A DNA stretch of 23,092 bases from contig CAZJDV010000038.1 in assembly GCA_964544865.1 (NCBI GenBank), positions 1-23,092 of the forward strand, given 5' to 3'. A program made the position numbers and the translations under genes. The notes beneath the pieces were generated by a model, which was not told the origin of the DNA, did no database searches, and saw only the letters and a list, made by a program, of their open reading frames with translations. The stretch is from CAZJDV01 sp964544865 (GTDB lineage Bacteria; Chloroflexota; Dehalococcoidia; Lucifugimonadales; CAJWER01). Positions 1 through 6,016 of the stretch are shown piece after piece (positions within the stretch are counted from its first letter, which is position 1; each line of letters starts with the position of its first letter).

Positions 1-2
1 CC

Positions 3-341
3 CCTCGCGGCGACAACAAAGAGGGCTGGGACAGCATCGACATCTTCGGCTGGCTTGGAAGGAGTATGCAGCTCAAGATCAACTTCCTGTGCTCGGACTC
101 CGTCCTGGCGGCCCCCCTTGTGCTCGACCTGGTCCTGTTCTTGGATCTGGCCAAGCGCGCCAGACTGACCGGGATCCAGGAGTGGCTCTCCTTCTACTTC
201 AAGAGCCCGCAGCACGACCCGGCCTTATATCCGGAACACGATCTTTTCATTCAACAAACGAAGCTCAAGAACACGTTGAGGTGGCTGATGGGCGCCGAGC
301 AGATCACGCACCTCGGCATGGACTACTACCGTAACGACTAG
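3..341 (+). CDS. Inositol-3-phosphate synthase, C-terminal part (5' end outside window)
   Basis: The reading frame is open from the window edge (codons start at base 3) and gives 112 residues. It carries the C-terminal hallmarks of myo-inositol-1-phosphate synthases: an N-K-E-G-W-D-S-I-D segment, then G-W-L-G-R-S-M-Q, then the D-S-(V/I)-L-A-A-P-L-V-L-D-L motif of the catalytic domain. The family converts glucose-6-phosphate to inositol-3-phosphate with NAD, in the cytoplasm, feeding inositol phospholipids or inositol-based solutes. An internal ATG at 66 would give 91 residues, but family residues lie upstream of it, so the gene clearly starts outside the window. It faces the amidase gene tail to tail with a 23-base gap and no clear terminator. 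Family call is firm; the physiological product is inferred. Confidence 0.9.
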   Translation, partial: PRGDNKEGWDSIDIFGWLGRSMQLKINFLCSDSVLAAPLVLDLVLFLDLAKRARLTGIQEWLSFYFKSPQHDPALYPEHDLFIQQTKLKNTLRWLMGAEQITHLGMDYYRND

Positions 342-364
342 CGCCGAGGCTCGATCGACCTGTA

Positions 365-1774
365 CTATCCAGCCGCACCCGGCCCCTTTCCGGCCCTCTC
401 AAATGCGTGCGCGACGCGCAGCAGTCCGGTTTCATCGAAAAGGCGTCCCGTCAACTGCAGGCCAATGGGCATGCCCTGGGAGTCGGAACCGCAGGGAAGC
501 GAGATGGTTGGGTTGCCGCAGAGGTTGAAGGGGCGGGTGAGTCGCGATAGGACGGCGTTGCGCGAATCCATGCGGTCTCCCACCGCCACCATCTGCTCGC
601 CGATCCTCGGCGCGACGATAGGGCAGGTGGGCGTAAGCAGGATATCCACCCGCGCCATCGTCCGGAGCATCTGCCGGCTGAACGCCGGCCGTGCCCGCTG
701 GGCCTTTATGTACTGTACGGCCGGCGTCAGGGCGCCCTGTTCCAGCCTGGCTCGTACCTCCGGATCGAACAGATCGGCGCGCTCGCGCAGATTGTCCAGG
801 TGGACCTCCGCGGCCTCCGTAATCAGTATGGCGCCGGAGATGGCCGAGACATGGTCCAGCATCGGGAGCGAGACCTCCTCCACCGACGCACCGAGCCCCT
901 CTAGGACCCCGGCGGCGCGCATGACGGTGTCCCTGACCTCGTCGTCGATCACGTCGAAGAAGTGCTCTTTGGGGATGCCGATCCGGGTGCCGGCCACGCC
1001 CTCGCCGAGCTCGGCGGTGTAGTCCTCGGCGTCCCTGCCGCTGGACGACGGATCTCGCAGGTCGGGTCCGGCGATGACGTTCATTATCAACGCCGAGTCT
1101 TCGACGGTGCGGGTCATGGGCCCAACGGTGTCGAGACTCCAGCTCAGCGGAAAGACGCCGTACCTGCTGACCAGTCCGAAGGTGGGCTTCAACCCGACGA
1201 TGCCGCACAGAGACGCCGGGATTCGCACGGAGCCGCCGGTGTCGCTGCCCAGGGCGCCCATGCACTGCCCCGATGCCACGGCTGAGCCGGAGCCGCCGCT
1301 CGACCCCCCGGTAACACGCTCGGTGTCCCGTGGGTTTCGAGCCGGGCCGTAGTGAGGGTTCTCGCTGGTCGCCCCGAAGGCGAACTCGTGCATCTGCAGC
1401 TTGCCCATCAAGACCGCGCCCGCCTCCGCGAATCCTTCGACCACCGCTGCGTCGTAATCGGGCACGAAATCTCCCATGATCTTGGACCCCACGGTCGTCC
1501 GGACGCCCCTGGTGTAGTAGAGGTCCTTCAATCCGATGGGAATGCCATGAAGCGGCCCGCGATGATTGCCGTTCTGGATCTCCGCTTCGGCCGCGCCGGC
1601 GTCGTCGACCGCCTCCGCGGCCAGCAGGGTGATGAAGGAGTTTAGCTCCAAGTCCGTCTCGTCGATGCGCTCCAGGTGCGCGGCGATGAGCTCTACGGGC
1701 GAGAGCTGCCTGGCGGCGATCAGCCTGGAGGCCTCGGCGATGGTCAGGGAGCAGAGATCGGCGGCGGCGGTCAT
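365..1774 (-). CDS. Amidase-signature family hydrolase (GatA/AtzE-like)
   Basis: A 469-residue amidase-signature enzyme. The Ser-cisSer-Lys triad is complete: Lys83 in G-L-K-D-L, Ser158 in the G-G-S-S-G-G loop, and nucleophile Ser182 in D-T-G-G-S-V-R-I-P. The 24-residue spacing between the two serines is that of the family. Such enzymes hydrolyse amides, or as GatA release ammonia from glutamine for tRNA-dependent amidation. The start ATG overlaps the stop of the GatC-like gene (ATGA), so the two are translationally coupled and probably form a complex. No gatB lies nearby, and the upstream genes are sugar isomerases, so a catabolic amidase/biuret-hydrolase-like role (as AtzE with AtzG) is as likely as tRNA amidation. 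The C-terminus ends in a short Gly/Ala-rich tail. Confidence 0.9.
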   Translation of the reverse strand: MTAAADLCSLTIAEASRLIAARQLSPVELIAAHLERIDETDLELNSFITLLAAEAVDDAGAAEAEIQNGNHRGPLHGIPIGLKDLYYTRGVRTTVGSKIMGDFVPDYDAAVVEGFAEAGAVLMGKLQMHEFAFGATSENPHYGPARNPRDTERVTGGSSGGSGSAVASGQCMGALGSDTGGSVRIPASLCGIVGLKPTFGLVSRYGVFPLSWSLDTVGPMTRTVEDSALIMNVIAGPDLRDPSSSGRDAEDYTAELGEGVAGTRIGIPKEHFFDVIDDEVRDTVMRAAGVLEGLGASVEEVSLPMLDHVSAISGAILITEAAEVHLDNLRERADLFDPEVRARLEQGALTPAVQYIKAQRARPAFSRQMLRTMARVDILLTPTCPIVAPRIGEQMVAVGDRMDSRNAVLSRLTRPFNLCGNPTISLPCGSDSQGMPIGLQLTGRLFDETGLLRVAHAFERAGKGPGAAG

Positions 1775-1965
1775 GTGCTCTCTCCAGGTAGGAACGTGAC
1801 CGCGGGCTCGACATGGGCCAGCTCCGCGCCGGCCAGCCTGTCGATGCCCTCCGCCGCCCTCTCCATGTGAGGCAACATCTCCGCCAGCGTCTCCTCGCTC
1901 AAGTCCAGGCCGGCCGCGCGGGCCAGGACCGCCAGGTCGTCTACGGTCATCGGCGCGCGTGTCAT
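1771..1965 (-). CDS. Short GatC/AtzG-like subunit
   Basis: A 64-residue acidic, helical protein. It has the layout of GatC-type subunits: an N-terminal helix with V-D-D-L-A-V-L-A-R-A-A-G-L-D-L-S, a second helix, and a V-E-P-A-V-T-F-L-P tail recalling the GatC V-E-P-T..P segment. True GatC proteins are about 95-100 residues, so this is short and closer in size to the AtzG-like small partners of amidases. Its stop overlaps the amidase start by four bases. A GGAGG lies 11 bases before the ATG; a second in-frame ATG at residue 6 is an alternative. Probable role is to stabilise the amidase partner. Similarity is weak at this length, so subunit identity rests largely on the coupling. Confidence 0.7.
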   Translation of the reverse strand: MTRAPMTVDDLAVLARAAGLDLSEETLAEMLPHMERAAEGIDRLAGAELAHVEPAVTFLPGEST

Positions 1966-2067
1966 GGCTCTAGTGTCCTCCGGGTGACGTAACGGCGGCG
2001 AGGGGATACCGGCGGCGCCGTGTGCATCGCAGCAGATACCTGCGGAGAGGGATAGATCTGGCGGATC

Positions 2068-2853
2068 TCAGAGTTTCGCCAGCGCCCGCCTGATGTCTTC
2101 GACGACGCGGGGCACCGCGATCTTCGGGTCCTCGTCGTCCTCGTACTCGATGTTGAGAAAGCCCCGGTATCCTGCCTCGTGGAGCGTCGACACCACCCGC
2201 TCGATGTCGACACGTTCCTTCCCGCCGGGCGTCTTCATGGAGACCTTGTAGTGCGCGGTCACGGCCATCGAGGCGACCCGGCGCATCCCTTCGTACGGGC
2301 CAACGTCGGGGTCGAGACCAAAGTTGCCCGTGTCGAGGTTCAGACGGACCCACTCGGAGTCCACGGTGTTTAGCAGCCTGGCGACTTGCGCGGATGTCCT
2401 GGTTATGCCGCCGTGGTTCTCTAGCGCCATGACGACGCCTTTTTCGGCCGCAACCGGCTCACACTCCTTCAGGGCCGCGACGGCCCATCCGAATGCGTCC
2501 TCGTCGGTGTGGCCCTCGGGGGTGATGCCCGCGAACACCCGCAGCTCCGGCGCACCGAGCTCCACGGCGTGCCCGAGCCACTCCTTCACCATGAGCACCT
2601 CGGCCGCCCGCTCGTCGTCCGATGCGAGGCTGAGCTTGCTCCCGACGGCGGCGCCGGACACGTCGATACCCCTCACCAGGCAACGCCTTTTGATGGAGTG
2701 GAGGTAGTCCGTGTCAGTAGCCGGGAAGTAGTAAGAGGTCAACTCCACGCCGTCGATTCCGAGGTCCGATGCCAGGTCGATGAACTCCTCCAGGCTCATC
2801 TCGCCCGAGAGCAAGTATTTTCGGTAAGAGTAAGCGCAGCAGCCGATTCGCAT
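2068..2853 (-). CDS. Sugar phosphate isomerase/epimerase (xylose-isomerase-like TIM barrel)
   Basis: A 261-residue single-domain TIM barrel of the AP-endonuclease-2/xylose-isomerase-like family. The beta-strand-end metal ligands are all recognisable: Glu145 (A-L-E-N-H-G-G), Asp174 (L-N-L-D-T-G-N-F-G), His201 (T-A-H-Y-K-V) and Glu236 (N-I-E-Y-E). Members isomerise or epimerise sugars, keto-acids or inositol derivatives with a divalent metal in the cytoplasm. The start MRIGCCAYSYRK is typical, and a GAAGGAGA Shine-Dalgarno lies just upstream. It is downstream of a second, more distant isomerase, separated by about 100 bases that contain an inverted repeat. The substrate cannot be read from sequence; the neighbouring amidase and dehydratase suggest carbohydrate or sugar-acid catabolism. 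Confidence 0.88.
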   Translation of the reverse strand: MRIGCCAYSYRKYLLSGEMSLEEFIDLASDLGIDGVELTSYYFPATDTDYLHSIKRRCLVRGIDVSGAAVGSKLSLASDDERAAEVLMVKEWLGHAVELGAPELRVFAGITPEGHTDEDAFGWAVAALKECEPVAAEKGVVMALENHGGITRTSAQVARLLNTVDSEWVRLNLDTGNFGLDPDVGPYEGMRRVASMAVTAHYKVSMKTPGGKERVDIERVVSTLHEAGYRGFLNIEYEDDEDPKIAVPRVVEDIRRALAKL

Positions 2854-2872
2854 TTTCTCTCCTTCGTAATCT

Positions 2873-2953
2873 CACCGCGGAGTACGCGGAGGCCGCAGAT
2901 GTCTTGATGAAGATATCCTCTGCCCTCTCCGTGCCCTCTGTGGTTCTTCTTGC
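2873..2953. repeat. Imperfect inverted repeat between two isomerase genes
   Basis: The 100-base gap between the isomerase genes is filled by two arms. The left arm (2873-2900) begins CACCGCGGAGTACGCGGAGG; the right arm (2914-2943) ends CCGTGCCCTCTGTGG. They are roughly reverse complements around a short AT-rich centre (2901-2913). Arms built from CGCGGAG/ACAGAGG-type units recur in many environmental bacterial genomes as dispersed intergenic repeats; that comparison is from memory. It could act as an RNA hairpin tuning the relative expression of the two genes, or be an inert MITE-like insertion. Confidence 0.5.
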
Positions 2954-3724
2954 TTAGTCTCGGCGGAGCTCCCTGAAGAGTGCGGCGTAGTACCGCAAGA
3001 ACGTGTCGGGCTCCGCGCTCTCTTCGGCGATCTCCGCGAGGCAATAGCCTTCGTAGCCCGCATCCTTCAGGAGACCGAAGAGCTCGCGGTAGGGGTACTC
3101 ACTGTTCCACAGATTGTTGATATGGACCGACATGAGCCAGGGTCGCAGCAGCTCGAAATTCTCCGCTACGGAGCCGTCCACCACGTCGGCCATGTTGGAG
3201 TTCCAGCACACGCCGACCTTTGGATGGTCCGCCGCCTCCATGATGCGCCGGATGTGGGGAGGGTGCTGGGTCTCGCGTCCGTATACCTCCAGCCAGATGG
3301 ACACGGGCGTGTCCTCAGCGTGCCCGCCGCACTCCCGGAGGGCCGTCCCTATCTGCTCGAGGGTCTTCTCCGTCTGAATCCCCTCGTCTTCGTGGAGCGC
3401 GTTGGGGCGGACCTTCACGCCCGCCGCGCCGATGTCCACCGCCAGGTCCACGATCTTGTTGGTTAGCTCGACGTTGGCCCTGACCACGTCCGGGTCCACC
3501 GAGTCGTACTCGCACGTGCTGCCGAGGCTCAGCTGGCGGACTCCCGAGTCCTCGAACCGGCGCCGCACCGCGGCCCTCTGCGCCGCGTCCAGCGACATCT
3601 CCACCCCGTGGGCGTGAGTCGTCCTGAGCTCGACGGCCTCGAAACCGCTGGCCTCGCACCGGGAGATGATGGTCTCGATGTCCCAGCCTTTCGCCAGGTT
3701 GTAGGTCACCAGCCCCAGCTTCAT
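2954..3724 (-). CDS. Sugar phosphate isomerase/epimerase family protein
   Basis: A 256-residue TIM-barrel protein starting MKLGLVTYNLAKGWD, first gene of the minus-strand set. Probable metal-site residues are Glu146 (W-L-E-V-Y-G), His201 (S-V-H-I-N-N) and Glu231 (L-A-E-I-A). At the position where the sister gene has the metal-ligating Asp of L-D-T-G-N, this one has Asn175 (C-W-N-S-N), which may be a subfamily trait. Its sequence differs enough from the sister gene that a recent duplication is unlikely. A promoter with good -35 and -10 boxes lies 55-83 bases upstream of the ATG, back to back with the rraA-like gene. Exact substrate unknown. Confidence 0.85.
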   Translation of the reverse strand: MKLGLVTYNLAKGWDIETIISRCEASGFEAVELRTTHAHGVEMSLDAAQRAAVRRRFEDSGVRQLSLGSTCEYDSVDPDVVRANVELTNKIVDLAVDIGAAGVKVRPNALHEDEGIQTEKTLEQIGTALRECGGHAEDTPVSIWLEVYGRETQHPPHIRRIMEAADHPKVGVCWNSNMADVVDGSVAENFELLRPWLMSVHINNLWNSEYPYRELFGLLKDAGYEGYCLAEIAEESAEPDTFLRYYAALFRELRRD

Positions 3725-3778
3725 ATGTTGCTGCTCCCGTTCGTCTAATGATGCGGCGCTTCGAAGCGAGCCACGGGA

Positions 3779-3807
3779 ATCCTACCACCGGGGCAGGCTC
3801 GTGTCTA
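3779..3807 (-). promoter_or_regulatory. Promoter for the minus-strand isomerase/amidase operon
   Basis: Reading on the minus strand, TAGACA (3807-3802, five of six matches to the -35 consensus) is followed after exactly 17 bases by TAGGAT (3784-3779) as -10. Transcription would begin near 3772 and enter the first isomerase gene at 3724, giving a leader of about 50 bases with a GGGAGCA ribosome site. It is divergent from the plus-strand promoter about 50 bases away, so the shared interval could hold a common operator. Confidence 0.5.
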
Positions 3808-3852
3808 TTGGGAGGAGGTCGGGCGCGGCTGATGTCAATTCGCCCCCACCCG

Positions 3853-3861
3853 TGATATAAA
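3853..3861 (+). promoter_or_regulatory. Extended -10 promoter for the rraA-like gene
   Basis: TG-A-TATAAA at 3853-3861 is an extended -10 element; no good -35 is seen at the usual distance. The predicted start of transcription is near 3868, giving a leader of about 35 bases with a GAGGAG ribosome-binding site (3893-3898) four bases before the ATG at 3903. Confidence 0.5.
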
Positions 3862-3902
3862 GTGGTCGGGCTAAATCATGTCACCGAGAGACGAGGAGAA
3901 CA

Positions 3903-4643
3903 ATGGCAGATGTACGTCAGATCACACGACCGCCCAGAGAGCTGTTGGAGTCGTTCGAGGAGCTGGGCACCGCGACGATAAGCTCGGCGCTTCGCGAGGT
4001 GTGCGGCATTTTGAAATCCTTCATGGTCGGTCCCGTGGCGTTCACGCCTGGCCTCAAGGCCGTCGGTACCGCCACGACCGTCAGTTTCCTGCCCAGGCGA
4101 GAGGACATCGTAACAACCCGCCAGGAGGAGGCGGAGGAGTCCCTGTCGGCCCTATGGGCGGGCATCATCAGCGTTCAGGACGGCGACGTGCTGGTGATCG
4201 ACGCGCGAGCCAACATGGAGTCCGGCTGCCTCGGCGAGATGCTGATGACCGCCATTCAGGCCAAGGGCGCCCGGGGACTGGTGGTCGATGGGTGCATCCG
4301 GGACATGCCCCAGGCGAGAGATCTGGGCCTCCCGCTGTTCCTGAGAGGCGCGACGCCGTACAGCTCGGGCCACTTCGATATGTTTCCCTGGGACTACAAC
4401 GTGCCCGTCGGCTGCGGCGGCGTCTTGGTGATGCCCGGAGACATCATCGTGGCCGACGATGACGGCGTCGTGGTCGTCCCGCCGAAGGTCGCCCCTGAGG
4501 TCATCGAGTACTGCCAGGTGCGCGAGGCCGCCGAGGTCTTCGAGAGAATAAAGCTCAGGGAGACCGGCGACGTGGCGAAGTACTATCCGCTCAGCGCCGA
4601 GGCGCGGGTGGAGTACGAGGAGTGGAAAAAAGAGCAGATTTAG
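3903..4643 (+). CDS. RraA/4-hydroxy-4-methyl-2-oxoglutarate aldolase family protein
   Basis: A 246-residue member of the RraA/HMG-aldolase fold. Diagnostic elements are G-E-M-L-M-T-A-I-Q-A-K-G-A-R-G followed by V-V-D-G-C-I-R-D, whose Arg-Asp pair binds substrate and metal, and the G-C-G-G-V-x-V-x-P-G-D-I-I-V-A-D-D-D-G-V-V-V-V-P segment. Class II pyruvate aldolases of this family cleave HMG or oxaloacetate with a divalent metal; shorter homologs inhibit RNase E. The length (about 80 residues more than E. coli RraA) and the neighbouring sugar-acid dehydratase favour a metabolic aldolase or decarboxylase role. Start set by a GAGGAG site. Followed by a terminator-like hairpin before the next gene. 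Confidence 0.88.
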   Translation: MADVRQITRPPRELLESFEELGTATISSALREVCGILKSFMVGPVAFTPGLKAVGTATTVSFLPRREDIVTTRQEEAEESLSALWAGIISVQDGDVLVIDARANMESGCLGEMLMTAIQAKGARGLVVDGCIRDMPQARDLGLPLFLRGATPYSSGHFDMFPWDYNVPVGCGGVLVMPGDIIVADDDGVVVVPPKVAPEVIEYCQVREAAEVFERIKLRETGDVAKYYPLSAEARVEYEEWKKEQI

Positions 4644-4721
4644 AAGGCCTATTGCCCGGCGGACCACTGGCAGGCGGCTGAAACAGGGGTGTGCCGAGGG
4701 GCTTGGCCCCTGTGCCGGGTG

Positions 4722-4756
4722 TGTGAGGGTGTCCCTCACATACTCTTTCTCCATTT
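4722..4756 (+). terminator. Hairpin with T-rich tail after the rraA-like gene
   Basis: TGTGAGGG (4722-4729), a 3-base loop TGT, and CCCTCACA (4733-4740) form a perfect 8-bp stem followed by the pyrimidine-rich tail TACTCTTTCTCCATTTT. A weaker ACAGGGG/CCCCTGT pairing lies just upstream (about 4683-4712). It fits an intrinsic terminator for the rraA-like gene. Because it sits only 33 bases before the dehydratase ATG and no separate promoter is obvious, it could instead be a partial, read-through terminator. Confidence 0.5.
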
Positions 4757-4772
4757 TCTCCCCAGGAACCCA

Positions 4773-5909
4773 ATGAAAATCACCGACATCGAGACGATCG
4801 CCCTGCGGGACGGCGAGGGCCGCGACTTCACCCTCGTGCGGGTGCACACCGACGAGGGTGTAACGGGCATAGGACAGGCCGAGTCGCCCTCCCTGGTCAT
4901 CGATGCCATCGTGCGCAACTCCCGGGGCTTAAAAGCCCTGATACTGGGTGAGGACCCGGTCCAGGTGCAGCGCCTGTGGCAGAAGATGTATGACGCCACC
5001 GGGTTGTACGGCAGGCGCGGTGTGACGATCGCCGCTATCGGCGCGGTGGAGACGGCGCTCTGGGATATCGCCGGGAAGGCGTCGGGGCGTCCGGTACATG
5101 AGCTCGTGTGGCGCTCGTTCGCCTCCACGAAGGCGAACACAGAGCCCCTCCTCCGCGTGACGCCCTACGCCACCGTCTACCCATCCGGGAGCGATCTCGG
5201 CGAGCTTCGGGAGCGCGTGGGGCAGGCGGTGGACCGAGGCTTTCAGGCCGTGAAGATCGAGGAAGGTCCGGGCATGTTCGGCAACGTGGACCTGGCGACC
5301 GACGTTGCGGTTGTGCGGACCGCGCGCGAGGTCCTCGGCCCAGACCGAGAGTTGCTCATCGACGTCCAGAACAAGTGGCCCACCGCGGGCCGCGCCCTGG
5401 CGACTATCCTTGCCATCGAGGAGTACCGGCCGTATTTCATCGAGGCGCCACTACCCGCCGACAACCTGGAGGGCTATGCGCGCCTGGCCGACACGGTCGA
5501 TACGCTGATCGCGGTCGGCGACTGGGGATTCACGACTCGGCACGAGTTCCGTGACATCATGGAGCGCGGCCGTGTGGACGTGGTGCAGCCCAGCTCGGTC
5601 CGCTCCGGGGGCATTCACGAGATCCTGAACATCGCCGAGGAGGCTTACCGCCGCGGACTGCTGTGCATCCCACACGCCTGGTGCCACATGGTCGGCGTCG
5701 CGGCGGAGCTCCACATGGCCGCCGTCGCGCCAAACATGCCGTTCATAGAGTTTCCAATGGCCTTCCCAGACTCCCCGTTGATCTCCGGCTTGCTCACCCC
5801 GTCGTTGGACGTGGGACCCGACGGCACCATCGAGGTCCCACAACGGCCTGGTCTGGGATTCGAGCTCGACGAGGACACCCTGTCCCGCTACCGCGTTGCC
5901 CCCTATTAG
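4773..5909 (+). CDS. Mandelate racemase/muconate lactonizing enzyme family protein (probable acid-sugar dehydratase)
   Basis: A 378-residue enolase-superfamily enzyme: N-terminal capping domain (about 1-125), then a beta/alpha barrel. The start is MKITDIETIA, preceded by AGGAA; upstream in-frame codons do not look like family sequence. By alignment to mandelate racemase, the barrel has Lys161, then Glu163 instead of the second Lys of the K-x-K motif. Metal ligands are Asp197 (L-I-D-V-Q-N), Glu224 (F-I-E-A-P-L) and Asp250 (V-G-D-W, usually Glu). The His301-Asp269 general acid/base dyad (I-P-H-A-W, D-V-V-Q-P-S) is present. The enzyme would abstract the proton alpha to a carboxylate, most likely dehydrating an aldonic acid such as galactonate or gluconate. 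An aldolase-family gene immediately upstream is consistent with this. Exact substrate unknown. Confidence 0.88.
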   Translation: MKITDIETIALRDGEGRDFTLVRVHTDEGVTGIGQAESPSLVIDAIVRNSRGLKALILGEDPVQVQRLWQKMYDATGLYGRRGVTIAAIGAVETALWDIAGKASGRPVHELVWRSFASTKANTEPLLRVTPYATVYPSGSDLGELRERVGQAVDRGFQAVKIEEGPGMFGNVDLATDVAVVRTAREVLGPDRELLIDVQNKWPTAGRALATILAIEEYRPYFIEAPLPADNLEGYARLADTVDTLIAVGDWGFTTRHEFRDIMERGRVDVVQPSSVRSGGIHEILNIAEEAYRRGLLCIPHAWCHMVGVAAELHMAAVAPNMPFIEFPMAFPDSPLISGLLTPSLDVGPDGTIEVPQRPGLGFELDEDTLSRYRVAPY

Positions 5910-5938
5910 AAGGGAGCGCGACCGGTCCTGACACGCCG

Positions 5939-5967
5939 TTGACAGGGCCGTGAGGCCCGAATACACT
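5939..5967 (+). promoter_or_regulatory. Promoter for the CehA/McbA-like gene
   Basis: A perfect TTGACA (-35, 5939-5944), a 17-base spacer and TACACT (-10, 5962-5967) give a good sigma-70-type promoter about 50 bases before the ATG at 6017. The spacer contains the short inverted repeat GGGCC-GTGA-GGCCC (5945-5958), a possible operator. An AGGAGG ribosome site at 6003-6008 lies eight bases before the ATG. Confidence 0.6.
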
Positions 5968-6016
5968 CGCACCATTACTCGGTGAGCCCACCAAGGTACC
6001 GCAGGAGGCCCCAGAT

